A stretch of 25,090 nt of DNA from positions 1 to 25,090 of the forward strand of contig MHDQ01000136.1 in assembly GCA_001803565.1 (NCBI GenBank), in the 5' to 3' direction. Of this stretch, positions 8,224 through 15,505 are shown piece by piece (the first letter of the stretch is position 1; each line of letters begins with the position of its first letter). This stretch comes from Nitrospinae bacterium RIFCSPLOWO2_12_FULL_45_22 (GTDB lineage Bacteria; 2-12-FULL-45-22). The notes under the pieces are model-generated. The model worked only from the letters and a program-made list of their open reading frames with translations, was not told where the DNA came from and searched no databases. The position numbers and the translations under genes are program-made.

Positions 8224-8949
8224 TTGGATCAGGTAGTAATCTTGAATAGGCAACTAGAACTATTAACGAAGCTACAGACCATAGATTTAAAGATAGATCA
8301 GCTTGAGGAGAAAAAAAAGCAGATCCCTAACGAACTTAATAAGCTGAGTGGAGGACTGGAAGCCTTTGCTAAACAACTGGAGGCACTAAGAAGGCGTATT
8401 GACGAGATCAACAAGCTGAGGCGGAAAAAGGAGGGAGAGCTAGAGCTAGAAAGGGGTATACAGAAAAAGGCCCAAGAAAAATTAAGGGAGGTTAAAACTA
8501 ATAAAGAATATAGCGCTATGCTAAAAGAAATGGAACTCCATAAGGGCAAGATATCGGCCTTAGAAGACGAAATACTGAATTATATGGTAATGTTAGACGA
8601 AGAGAATGAAAAACTTAAGGGAAAGGAAAGGGAATTTCAAGAGGAGCAAGCTACGACTCTTAAAGAAAAAGAAAAAAAACAGGCCCAAATAGCCCAGATA
8701 GATGGCCTGCTATTAGAGAAAGCTAAAGCCAGAGATGAGATAATTGCTGGTTTAGAAGAGCGCCCTTATCAGAGCTATGTAAGATTGAGGGAGGGGAGGA
8801 ATGGGATAGCCGTAGCCAATGTGATAAAGGGCATCTGCCAGGGATGTTATATGATGCTACCTCCCCAAACTTTTAACGAGGTAAAGAAGAACAATCAAAT
8901 AATTAATTGTGGCCATTGTAACCGGATCCTTTTTTGGGCCAACTCCTAG
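8224..8949 (+). CDS. Coiled-coil protein with C4-type zinc ribbon (formerly DUF164)
   Basis: The protein has 241 residues. About 180 form a long, highly charged antiparallel coiled coil (LELLTKLQTIDLKIDQLEEKKKQIP opens it, in the family style). A C-terminal zinc ribbon follows, with CQGC (C205, C208) and CGHC (C229, C232), as in the zf-RING_7 family PF02591. The biochemical role of the family is not settled; nucleic-acid binding is the usual suggestion. There is no ATG. TTG 8224 lies nine bases after the tRNA, and a second TTG at 8242, giving MNRQLELL, has AGG eight bases upstream and may be the real start. The gene probably shares a transcript with the tRNA and lies between rpoD and rnhA. 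Confidence 0.85.
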   Translation: MDQVVILNRQLELLTKLQTIDLKIDQLEEKKKQIPNELNKLSGGLEAFAKQLEALRRRIDEINKLRRKKEGELELERGIQKKAQEKLREVKTNKEYSAMLKEMELHKGKISALEDEILNYMVMLDEENEKLKGKEREFQEEQATTLKEKEKKQAQIAQIDGLLLEKAKARDEIIAGLEERPYQSYVRLREGRNGIAVANVIKGICQGCYMMLPPQTFNEVKKNNQIINCGHCNRILFWANS

Positions 8950-8983
8950 AAAACTAAACCCTTTAGGGTTGCCCTCTTCTTAG

Positions 8984-8999
8984 CCACAGAGCTCTGTGG
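8984..8999. repeat. 16-base perfect palindrome CCACAGAGCTCTGTGG
   Basis: This perfect palindrome lies in the 60-base gap between the zinc-ribbon gene and rnhA. The half-site CCACAGAG resembles the ends of the repeat at 17667-17729 (ACCGCAGAG, CTCTGTGGT). It may be a collapsed or empty remnant of that element, or simply a transcript hairpin. No T-tract follows. Confidence 0.6.
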
Positions 9000-9012
9000 T
9001 TAAATAAGCGTA

Positions 9013-9423
9013 ATGATGGGAAAGATAAAAATCTTTATTGATGGGGCTTGCCGGGGTAATCCTGGCGATGCCGCGGCTGGCATTATCGTGTGTGATGCTA
9101 AAGGTAAAGTCATTCATCAGGTGGGATATTACCTGGGCCGGGCCACAAACAATGTGGCAGAATATATGGGGCTTATTAAGGCATTAGAAAAAGCCCGGGA
9201 ATTAGGGTTTAAAGATATAGAGGTTTTTTCTGATTCCCAACTGATAACCAGGCAAATCCGGGGAGAGTATACCGTCCGTAACCAACAATTAAAGGAGCTG
9301 TTTAAGAAGGCCCGGGAATTAATGGAAGGATTCTCCTCCTTTTCTTTAGATTATATTCCCCGGGAAGAGAACGTTTTAGCCGATAGAATAGCCAACTCCA
9401 CCTTAGATAAGGCATCAGAGTAA
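9013..9423 (+). CDS. rnhA: Ribonuclease H (RNase HI family)
   Basis: The 136-residue protein cuts the RNA strand of RNA-DNA hybrids (primers, R-loops). All four acidic catalytic residues are present: D10 in IFIDGACRGNPG, E50 in NNVAEYMG, D74 in VFSDSQL and D124 in ENVLADRIAN. The compact form without the basic protrusion resembles the archaeal/Bacillus YpdQ-like branch rather than the E. coli type, so the symbol is for the family. Two ATGs are possible (9013, 9016) and no strong ribosome site is seen. The last codons and the TAA stop overlap the 5' strand of helix P1 of the RNase P RNA, an unusually tight arrangement. Confidence 0.9.
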   Translation: MMGKIKIFIDGACRGNPGDAAAGIIVCDAKGKVIHQVGYYLGRATNNVAEYMGLIKALEKARELGFKDIEVFSDSQLITRQIRGEYTVRNQQLKELFKKARELMEGFSSFSLDYIPREENVLADRIANSTLDKASE

Positions 9424-9850
9424 ATCAGATGGTCGCTGGTATGGGGCTGGTAGGCATACCAGAGGAAAGTCCGGGCTCCGCAGAGCAAGGTGCTGGATAA
9501 CGTCCAGTGGGGGTGACCCCAAGGAAAGTGCCACAGAAAACATACCGCCTGTGCATGATGGTGCGAGGAAATTATTTCCTCGGAGGTTTTATCCTCAGCA
9601 GGTAAGGGTGAAAAGGCGAGGTAAGAGCTCACCAGTTGTCCGGGTGACCGGGCAGGCTAGGTAAACCCCACCTGGAGCAAGACCAAATAGGAAAGCGATT
9701 AAGGTAAGTATAAAAAGATTACCTTAGAGAGGGCTGCTCGCCCAAGCTTTCGGGTAGGTCGCTTGAGGCATTGGGTAACCAATGTCCCAGAGAAATGACC
9801 ATCACCACGAGGTAGCTGGTGGGACAGAATCCGGCTTATGGTTTACTCTG
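9416..9850 (+). ncRNA. rnpB: RNase P RNA, bacterial class A
   Basis: This is the catalytic RNA that removes 5' leaders from tRNA precursors. The universal 5' core GAGGAAAGTCCGGGCTCC is at 9462-9479, and the 3' core GGACAGAATCCGGCTTA lies near 9822-9838; together they form helix P4. Helix P2 is GATGGTC (9428-9434) with GACCATC (9797-9803). Helix P1 is CAGAGTAAATC (9416-9426) with GGTTTACTCTG (9840-9850), 11 pairs with one G-T. The length of about 435 bases fits class A. The P1 5' strand includes the rnhA stop codon. No own promoter is obvious, so it may be processed from an rnhA transcript or started inside rnhA. panD ends seven bases away on the other strand. Confidence 0.95.
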
Positions 9851-9857
9851 GTGCCGG

Positions 9858-10211
9858 TCAAGTCTTAATTATCCTATTATTTGCGTCTACCAATATTGCC
9901 TTTGGTTTGAGGTTAAGAGCTTCTTGTTCATTCATGATGCCATAGGAAGCGATAATTATCAAGTCTCCTACAGCGACACAACGGGCGGCGGCGCCATTGA
10001 GGCAAATAGTACCTGAGCCTCGCTCACCATCAAACACATAGGTCTCAAACCTCTGGCCATTATTAATATTATAAATTTGCACCTGCTCATAAGGGAGGAT
10101 ACCAGCGGCCTCCAACAACTCTACATCAATAGTGATACTGCCCTCATAGTTCAGATTGGCATCGGTTACTTTCGCCCGGTGAATCTTGGATTTGAACATA
10201 ATCCGTTGCAT
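9858..10211 (-). CDS. panD: Aspartate 1-decarboxylase proenzyme PanD
   Basis: This 117-residue proenzyme makes beta-alanine from aspartate for pantothenate. [20 protein letters not shown] is the standard start, and I place it at ATG 10211 rather than at an upstream frame start at 10259. The self-cleavage site is NYEGS: cleavage between G24 and S25 yields the pyruvoyl group. [16 protein letters not shown] and the [12 protein letters not shown] tail are typical. A purine-rich AGGAAGGAGAGAGGGAAG sits just upstream of the ATG on the minus strand. It is the last gene of the minus-strand cofactor cluster, separated from panC by a palindromic repeat, and it ends only seven bases from the 3' end of the RNase P RNA. 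Confidence 0.96.
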   Translation of the reverse strand: MQRIMFKSKIHRAKVTDANLNYEGSITIDVELLEAAGILPYEQVQIYNINNGQRFETYVFDGERGSGTICLNGAAARCVAVGDLIIIASYGIMNEQEALNLKPKAILVDANNRIIKT

Positions 10212-10252
10212 CTTCCCTCTCTCCTTCCTTATCTTTATTGAATTATATTTAA

Positions 10253-10401
10253 GACGCAAATTTCCGCAGATTCATGCAGATAACTAGAATTCAGTAGTCA
10301 GGAGTCAGAATGCAGAAGAGAAGTTGTTTATCCCGTTCATACTGACTTCTGAATTCTGACTCCTGTATTCCCAAGCAGGATAATCTGCGTTCATCTGCGC
10401 C
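10253..10401. repeat. Palindromic repeat family B, copy 2 (inverted to copy 1)
   Basis: The reverse complement of this element matches 2354-2504 almost base for base over its central 120 bases. Visible differences are single substitutions, for example TTTATCCCG against TTTGTCCCG, and ACTCCTG against ACTTCTG. It is itself a long imperfect hairpin, with GACGCAAATTTCCGCAGAT near one end and ATCTGCGTTCATCTGCGC at the other. It lies between panC and panD. Confidence 0.9.
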
Positions 10402-10422
10402 AAAAAGAAAGCCCTATACTAC

Positions 10423-11274
10423 TTAATTATTGACTTTAACCAGCCGGTTATCTAATAACCGTGCTGGCCCTATTTTTACCGCCAGGGCAATTAATGCCTG
10501 GGAATCTATAGATTCGAGATCTCCCAAGGTCTCCGGATGGCAGACAGCCACATAGTCTATCTTGGCCCCTGGTTCTTTTTCTATGACCTTAGAGATTTCA
10601 TTAATAATAGATTGGGGGCTTTTTTCTCCCCCCCTTATCAATTCTTCTGCCTTTGCCAGAGACCGGGATAGGCACAGGGCTGAGAGCCGCTCCTGGGGAC
10701 TCAGATAGGCATTCCGGGAACTCATAGCCAGCCCATCCGATTCTCTGACTGTTGGACACCCGATTATTTGAAGGTCCAGGTTTAGGTCTGAGACCATTTT
10801 TTTAATCACTACCAATTGCTGATAATCCTTCTCGCCAAAATAGGCCCTATGGGGTTGAACCAGATTAAATAGCTTTAAAACCACCGTCGTAACGCCCCGG
10901 AAATGACCCGGTCGAGAGCGGCCACAGAGCTTTTCTGTTAGCCCTTCTACGTTTACATAGGTGGCATAGCCGGCAGGATACATTTCTGCTACCTCAGGCA
11001 GAAAAGCAATATCAGTGCCTGCTTCCGAGGCCTTTGCCAAATCCCCTTCGGTATCCCTGGGATATTTCTCATAATCTTCTCCTGCACCAAACTGGGCAGG
11101 ATTAACGAAGATACTCAGCACTACTATATCGTTTTCTTCCCTGGCCCTCCGCAACAGGGTCAGGTGCCCCTCATGTAAATAGCCCATAGTAGGTACAAAG
11201 CCAATCGCTTTTCCTTCTTGCCGAAGGAACCCAGACCGGGCCTGCATCACTCGTAAATCTTTAATAATCTCCAT
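10423..11274 (-). CDS. panC: Pantothenate synthetase PanC
   Basis: The 283-residue enzyme joins pantoate and beta-alanine using ATP, via a pantoyl-adenylate. The nucleotidyl-transferase motif is clear: FVPTMGYLHEGHLTLLRRA with HEGH at 34-37, then VLSIFVNPAQFG. Further motifs are YFGEKDYQQL and SDGLAMSSRNAYLSP, the KMSKS-like loop. Length and order are normal. The start ATG is 11274, with an upstream AGGGGTCAGGT as a fair ribosome site. It lies between panB and panD on the same strand, but each neighbour is separated by a palindromic repeat of about 140-150 bases, so the three pan genes are co-oriented rather than tightly packed. Confidence 0.97.
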   Translation of the reverse strand: MEIIKDLRVMQARSGFLRQEGKAIGFVPTMGYLHEGHLTLLRRAREENDIVVLSIFVNPAQFGAGEDYEKYPRDTEGDLAKASEAGTDIAFLPEVAEMYPAGYATYVNVEGLTEKLCGRSRPGHFRGVTTVVLKLFNLVQPHRAYFGEKDYQQLVVIKKMVSDLNLDLQIIGCPTVRESDGLAMSSRNAYLSPQERLSALCLSRSLAKAEELIRGGEKSPQSIINEISKVIEKEPGAKIDYVAVCHPETLGDLESIDSQALIALAVKIGPARLLDNRLVKVNN

Positions 11275-11301
11275 ACCTGACCCCTGTATTATTATAAATG
11301 C

Positions 11302-11438
11302 AAGCGTTCAGCCCTCAGCAATCAGCGATCAGTAACCGGGGTTAGGGATCAGGGGTCAGCTTTCTGATCTATCTACCCTAATCTCTGATCCATGACCTCT
11401 GGTTCATCTGAAAGCTGACAACTGATCACTGAACGCTT
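11302..11438. repeat. Palindromic repeat family C between panB and panC
   Basis: The perfect 10-base ends are AAGCGTTCAG (11302-11311) and CTGAACGCTT (11429-11438). The interior is rich in the words ATCAG, GATCAG and CTGATC, which allow a long imperfect hairpin. The 18-base word CTGACAACTGATCACTGA (11415-11432) recurs exactly at 17876-17893. There is no ORF. It ends two bases before the panB stop codon on the minus strand, so panB mRNA would end in or run through this hairpin. Confidence 0.85.
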
Positions 11439-11440
11439 AC

Positions 11441-12244
11441 TTACAAAAAGCTGTATTGCTCGGTAGGGAACAATCCCTTTTCTACCTCTTCTTTATATGA
11501 GCTTATGGCCTGGTGGATAATACCGCGTAGATCGGCATAGCGCTTCACAAATTTGGGCACGAACTCCTGATAAAGTCCCAAGAGATCATAAGTAACTAAA
11601 ACCTGGCCATCACACTGGGGCCCGGCCCCAATCCCAATAGTGGGGATCTTTAATTTCTCCGTTATCTGCTGCCCTAATTTTAGGGGCACCCCTTCCAGGA
11701 CGATAGCGAAAGCCCCGGCCTCTTCAACGGCCTGGGCATCGGCCAGGACCCTTTTAGCTGCCGCTTCTTCCTTTCCCTGTACCTTGTAACCGCCAAAGGA
11801 ATGGACTGATTGGGGTGTCAACCCTACATGCCCCATTACCGGTATACCGCATTGGACAATAGCTTTTATCTGTTCCTTAACCGGGATTCCACCCTCCAGC
11901 TTCACCCCTTCAGCCCCCCCTTCTTGTATGAACCGGCCAGCATTACGGACCGCCTCTGGTACTGAAATCTGATAGGACATGAAAGGCATATCAGCTATTA
12001 ATAACGAGCGCGAACAACCCCGTGCCACGGCTTTAGTATGATGGATCATATCATCCATAGTGACTGGAATAGTATTAGGGTAGCCCAAAATGACATTACC
12101 CAAAGAATCCCCTACCAGGATAATATCAATCCCAGCCTGGTCCAAAATCCTGGCCATAGGGAAATCATAAGCCGTTAGCATAGTGATCTTTTCTTTAGCC
12201 TTTTTCTTTTGGATAGTTGTTACCGTTACTTTGTCAGTTGCCAT
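11441..12244 (-). CDS. panB: Ketopantoate hydroxymethyltransferase PanB
   Basis: The 267-residue enzyme transfers a hydroxymethyl group from methylene-tetrahydrofolate to ketoisovalerate, the first committed step to pantothenate. Metal and substrate residues are visible: D46 in [10 protein letters not shown]85 in [12 protein letters not shown]117 in GVKLEGG and the base E184 in [22 protein letters not shown] near the C-terminus is typical. The start is ATG 12244. Only about 20 bases separate it from the T-tract of a strong hairpin upstream, so its expression may depend on read-through of that hairpin. folK lies 235 bases upstream and the family C repeat follows its stop directly. Confidence 0.97.
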   Translation of the reverse strand: MATDKVTVTTIQKKKAKEKITMLTAYDFPMARILDQAGIDIILVGDSLGNVILGYPNTIPVTMDDMIHHTKAVARGCSRSLLIADMPFMSYQISVPEAVRNAGRFIQEGGAEGVKLEGGIPVKEQIKAIVQCGIPVMGHVGLTPQSVHSFGGYKVQGKEEAAAKRVLADAQAVEEAGAFAIVLEGVPLKLGQQITEKLKIPTIGIGAGPQCDGQVLVTYDLLGLYQEFVPKFVKRYADLRGIIHQAISSYKEEVEKGLFPTEQYSFL

Positions 12245-12255
12245 TCTTTTTCCTC

Positions 12256-12296
12256 AAAATAAAAAAGCCTTCTGAACCAGAATCCAGAAGGCTTTT
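12256..12296 (-). terminator. Rho-independent terminator or attenuator in the panB leader
   Basis: AAAAGCCTTCTG (12263-12274) and CAGAAGGCTTTT (12285-12296) form a perfect 12-bp stem with a 10-base loop. On the minus strand the stem is followed by TTTTTTATTTT, the layout of an intrinsic terminator. It ends 11 bases before the panB start codon, too close for a separate panB promoter. Transcripts from folK must therefore read through it or be controlled at it. Confidence 0.75.
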
Positions 12297-12334
12297 CACT
12301 ATTGGTTAGCAATACCCCAAACCGGCTGAATCAT

Positions 12335-12400
12335 TTAACAGTTTGAATCTGGAATAACTCCAATTTTCAACTGCTCAAACCGATCAATGGTATAACTCAT
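12335..12400 (-). CDS. Short ORF, possible leader peptide upstream of panB
   Basis: ATG 12400, preceded by GGAAGGGAAA, opens a 21-codon frame that ends at TAA 12335. The same frame can start at a GTG (12457) to give 40 residues, including DAWIQKENWTETEGKMSYT. The composition looks protein-like, but I recognise no family. It lies between folK and the terminator hairpin, the place of a leader peptide. It lacks the run of one amino acid seen in classical attenuators, so the role is a guess. The remainder of 12300-12480 holds a small CCCACC/GGTGGG hairpin near folK and nothing else I can name. Confidence 0.35.
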   Translation of the reverse strand: MSYTIDRFEQLKIGVIPDSNC

Positions 12401-12479
12401 TTTCCCTTCCGTCTCGGTCCAGTTTTCCTTTTGGATCCAAGCGTCTATCTTTCCCACCCTTACCGGTGGGTCTGTCTAG

Positions 12480-12989
12480 TTAAGGGTTAATTATTTGTAC
12501 TATTTGGTCTTCTCTTAATCCCTCCAAAAGCTCTTTTATAGGTTTTTTTAAGACAGGATGGACAAACTCAGGGGCTATCTCTCCTAATGGCGCCAGGACA
12601 AATTTTCTATCCTGCAAGCAGGGATGGGGTATGATCAAATCTTCTTCTTTAAGAATCAAATCGCCATAAAATAAGATATCCAGGTCTATCGGCCTGGGCC
12701 CCCACCGTACCCCGTCTTTTCTACCCAGGGATATCTCTATCTCCCGCAAAAAATTCCATAACTCCCTGGGTACTAAACAACTCCTCACTTTCACTACACC
12801 ATTTATAAACCAACGCTGTTTAGTATAACCAATTGGTTCAGTTTTGTAAAGAGAAGATTTTTTTTGCAGCAAAACTTTTTTATCCTGACTTAATCTATCC
12901 AGGGCCTTTTGGCAATTCAGGATAGGATCACCTTCATTCGACCCAAATCCCAGATATATATCAGCAAAAGGTAAAGATTCCATAAACAT
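12480..12989 (-). CDS. folK: HPPK, 6-hydroxymethyl-dihydropterin pyrophosphokinase FolK
   Basis: This 169-residue enzyme of folate synthesis transfers pyrophosphate from ATP to 6-hydroxymethyl-7,8-dihydropterin. The family signatures are IYLGFGSNEGD near the N-terminus, YKTEPIG, and RWGPRPIDLDILFYG with the magnesium-binding D102 and D104. HPCLQDRKFVLAPL follows. The start is ATG 12989 or ATG 12983; neither has a clear ribosome site. It lies 45 bases after nadE. Folate made here supplies the C1 donor for PanB, which is next on the same strand, so the neighbours are linked metabolically. Confidence 0.95.
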   Translation of the reverse strand: MFMESLPFADIYLGFGSNEGDPILNCQKALDRLSQDKKVLLQKKSSLYKTEPIGYTKQRWFINGVVKVRSCLVPRELWNFLREIEISLGRKDGVRWGPRPIDLDILFYGDLILKEEDLIIPHPCLQDRKFVLAPLGEIAPEFVHPVLKKPIKELLEGLREDQIVQIINP

Positions 12990-13034
12990 TTTTTAGACTT
13001 AAATCTACATTTCACTGACTATTAACCTTATCTG

Positions 13035-13859
13035 TTATCTGCCCCAGTCCCTTGGGTAGCGGAAGTCTCGGTCAATGGTCCTTTCTGAGACCTTGGCGAT
13101 AATGGGCAGCCGGCGTTTGAACTGAGAGTTCTGTATCTTCTGATAAACTGAGTGGACAAAATCGGCGGGATAGCCCTTCTCAATCAGATCCGCACAGGAA
13201 TACCTCTTGTCTACCAGGTAGTAAAGGACTTTATCTACCTCATCATAGGTAAATCCCAGTTCTTCTTCATCGGACTGCCCTAGCCACAGATCAGCACTGG
13301 GTTTCTTGTCTATGATTACTTGTGGTACTCCTAAGTGATGGGCCAGGAGGCGTACCTGAGTTTTGTATAAGTCACCAATGGGGTTGAGGGCTGAGGCCAT
13401 GTCACCAAACAATGTCCCATAACCCAGGAGCAGCTCAGTCTTATTGCTGGTACCCAGGACCAGGGCATTTTCGGCGGCCGATTGATCATAGAGAATGGTC
13501 ATCCGTTCCCGGGCCATCTTATTGCCCCGTCTGATATGGTCTACCTCGGGAAAGGTCTGGAAATAGGCATCAATCATAGGAGTAATATCAACGGTTAGAG
13601 ACCTTATCCTTAACTCCTTCACTACTAGCTCAGCATGGCGGAGGCTCTCGGGATTGCTGGTCTTATACGGCATCATCACCCCCAATATATTCTCTTTGCC
13701 TAAGGCTAGTGCCGCAAGATAGGCACAGAGGCTCGAGTCTACCCCACCAGACAAGCCCAGCACCACCTTATTAAAACCCATCTTACCTACTTCATTCTGG
13801 ATAAAGCCTACCAGCAACTGTTTCAGAATCTCTAAGTTAACGCTAAATCCTACCACCAT
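13035..13859 (-). CDS. nadE: NAD+ synthetase NadE (synthetase domain only)
   Basis: The 274-residue protein adenylates nicotinic acid adenine dinucleotide and amidates it to NAD+. The P-loop is SGGVDSS (37-43) in [37 protein letters not shown] and [20 protein letters not shown] are characteristic. The length is that of ammonia-dependent NadE, with no glutaminase domain. A nitrilase-fold amidohydrolase is encoded 255 bases upstream on the same strand, which suggests a two-protein version of glutamine-dependent NadE. ATG 13859 has AAAGGGG about 11 bases upstream. Confidence 0.95.
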   Translation of the reverse strand: MVVGFSVNLEILKQLLVGFIQNEVGKMGFNKVVLGLSGGVDSSLCAYLAALALGKENILGVMMPYKTSNPESLRHAELVVKELRIRSLTVDITPMIDAYFQTFPEVDHIRRGNKMARERMTILYDQSAAENALVLGTSNKTELLLGYGTLFGDMASALNPIGDLYKTQVRLLAHHLGVPQVIIDKKPSADLWLGQSDEEELGFTYDEVDKVLYYLVDKRYSCADLIEKGYPADFVHSVYQKIQNSQFKRRLPIIAKVSERTIDRDFRYPRDWGR

Positions 13860-13965
13860 ATTGTAGCAACCCCTTTGCTCCGGTTAAGTTCATCTTAACA
13901 GGAATTTTGTTTATAGCCTTTTTAAGTCTGCAAAGAGACATTAAATTTTCCCTGTGGAAAAATTT

Positions 13966-14036
13966 AAACAGGGATAGACAGGATGAACAGGATGCCCTAT
14001 TTGCTTTTATCTTGTCTATCCTGTCTATCCCTGTTT
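13966..14036. repeat. Perfect 19-bp inverted repeat between nadE and the amidohydrolase
   Basis: AAACAGGGATAGACAGGAT (13966-13984) is perfectly complementary to 14018-14036 around a 33-base loop. The loop contains further CAGGAT/ATCTTGTC words that extend the pairing. A smaller hairpin (AAATTTTCCCTGT with GGAAAAATTT) precedes it. The 13860-14114 gap holds no gene I can support. Confidence 0.85.
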
Positions 14037-14114
14037 GGCGATCCCTTGCACGGTTACGATAAAGATTTGGGTAATAACTTTTGTCTCTCAATTTTGCTCA
14101 AACAAAATCCCTGC

Positions 14115-14966
14115 TCACGCAAACTTTTTTTGGTGGATACGAAGGAGTTCCCTTAGGGTAAGGTCCAGGTCCTCATCCCGTAATAAGGTAGTAGATATAC
14201 GGGTTCGCCTAATATCGTTAGTATCTATCTCTCCCACGACCAGTTCTTCCTGAAAATAACGGCCTTTGGCTACCTGCTGGCCTTCGGGGGTAATAATCTC
14301 CGAGCCACCCCAGAAATTTATCCCGTCTTCGTACCCTACCCGGTTGGCAAAAAAGATAAATTGGCTAAAGAGTTTGGCATAAGTCTTGTTCAAAGTCTCC
14401 CAGGTATCAGAAATAACTAACTTTTCCCCCAGGTCTACCCCCCGGCCCGGGCTGCTGGATAGTACCAGCAGAAAGTCTGCCCCATCCTGGAAAGCAATAT
14501 AGGCGGTAGAGGGATGCCATAGGTCCTCACAGATAAGGAGGGCGGCCCGGCCAAACTTGGAATCAAAAGCCCTTACCATCTTTCCCCGGGCAAAATAGCG
14601 TTGCTCATCAAACATCCCATAAGTAGGCAGATAGACCTTCCGGTGGATATGCCTGACCTCCCCATCCTCTAGATAGATACCAGCATTATAAAAGAGGTGC
14701 TCTTTAGACTCCTCTACAAAACCGGTAGCAATAGGTATCTCCCGGCTCATATCCTTAAGCCTTGTTAAGATAGCCGATTCTTCCCTCAGGGCCACTTCGG
14801 GCACCATATCCCGCAAAAAATATCCGGTCAGCCCCAGTTCAGGGAATATCAATAGGTCTACTGCCTGGGCCTTTGCCAGGGTAAAAAGCTCCTCATATAT
14901 AGCTATATTCCGGGACAAATTTCCTAAAGCAGGATTTATCTGCCCTAAGCCAACCTTCAGGATCAT
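14115..14966 (-). CDS. Nitrilase-superfamily amidohydrolase, likely glutaminase partner of NadE
   Basis: The 283-residue carbon-nitrogen hydrolase has the full catalytic triad: E43 in LIFPELGLTGY, K110 in HIHRKVYLPTYG and C146 in ALLICEDLWHP. Such proteins cleave amides or nitriles. The closeness to the N-terminal domain of glutamine-dependent NAD synthetases (GMFDEQRYFARG after the lysine motif) and the nadE gene downstream make glutaminase for NAD synthesis the best guess. Another amidase cannot be excluded. ATG 14966 has GGAG about ten bases upstream, within the end of the DUF2065 gene; the two genes are seven bases apart and probably coupled. Confidence 0.88.
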   Translation of the reverse strand: MILKVGLGQINPALGNLSRNIAIYEELFTLAKAQAVDLLIFPELGLTGYFLRDMVPEVALREESAILTRLKDMSREIPIATGFVEESKEHLFYNAGIYLEDGEVRHIHRKVYLPTYGMFDEQRYFARGKMVRAFDSKFGRAALLICEDLWHPSTAYIAFQDGADFLLVLSSSPGRGVDLGEKLVISDTWETLNKTYAKLFSQFIFFANRVGYEDGINFWGGSEIITPEGQQVAKGRYFQEELVVGEIDTNDIRRTRISTTLLRDEDLDLTLRELLRIHQKKFA

Positions 14967-14973
14967 AAATAAC

Positions 14974-15159
14974 TCATCTCCGGACTAAATAAATAAGGAA
15001 AAGCCCCAGCATCATCAAGGTGAACCCGAAAACCCGTAAGGTAGAATCGGCTGTATCTGGCAGCCTACGGGCTACTTCCTTAACCTTATTTGGGAAACAA
15101 AAATAGGGAAACCCTTCTATGATTAGCACCAAACCCAGTACTGAAAGGAAATATATCAT
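14974..15159 (-). CDS. Small DUF2065 (YjeT-like) membrane protein
   Basis: From ATG 15159 the protein has 61 residues with two membrane segments: FLSVLGLVLIIEGFPYFCF near the N-terminus and VFGFTLMMLGLFLIYLV at the C-terminus. A short charged loop containing KVKEVARRLPD lies between them. This is the layout of the DUF2065 family, whose function is unknown. A GTG at 15183 would add eight residues but lies inside a palindromic repeat and has no better ribosome site. The gene is immediately upstream of the amidohydrolase and probably shares its transcript. Confidence 0.8.
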   Translation of the reverse strand: MIYFLSVLGLVLIIEGFPYFCFPNKVKEVARRLPDTADSTLRVFGFTLMMLGLFLIYLVRR

Positions 15160-15178
15160 ATATTCATTTAGGTTTGTT

Positions 15179-15312
15179 ACCACAAAGACACAAAGGTAAT
15201 TTGAGTCATTAGGTTACTAGGTAATTGAGTTATTAGGTAATTGAATCACCTAATGACCCAATGACCTGATTACCTTTTACCTCTCTCTTCGTGGTCTTTG
15301 TGACTTTGTGGT
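15179..15312. repeat. Palindromic repeat family D at a divergent gap
   Basis: The outer arms are ACCACAAAG (15179-15187) and CTTTGTGGT (15304-15312), a perfect inverted repeat. Inside them are AAAGGTAAT with ATTACCTTTT, and the repeated word ATTAGGTAATTGA with TCACCTAATGA. The element lies between the divergently read DUF2065 gene and the acyl-CoA synthetase gene and would overlap any promoter of the minus-strand cluster. The rest of the gap, 15313-15505, is A+T-rich. I see no convincing promoter there. Confidence 0.85.
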
Positions 15313-15505
15313 TCATATACCATGAAAATACAAAATTTAGAAGACACGAAAAGGTTTAAGCGTTATTATAGGACTTGAAGGCCTGGTCAGCAATATTTTT
15401 TTAGACTTTTTGCTTGCTTAATAATCTACCAATTAGTAGAATCTATCATAATCATCTGATTCATGAGGGAAACACATCTTAGAGAAAGGGAGGAGGATTA
15501 CAGCA

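Noticed and set aside
9819-10016. 65-codon plus-strand frame covering the rnpB 3' end and antisense to panD
   Set aside because: It runs through the RNase P RNA P4/P1 region and the panD gene on the other strand; the protein has no family-like features.
13843-14091. Minus-strand frame between nadE and the amidohydrolase
   Set aside because: It mostly translates the palindromic repeat at 13966-14036 and gives no protein-like pattern.
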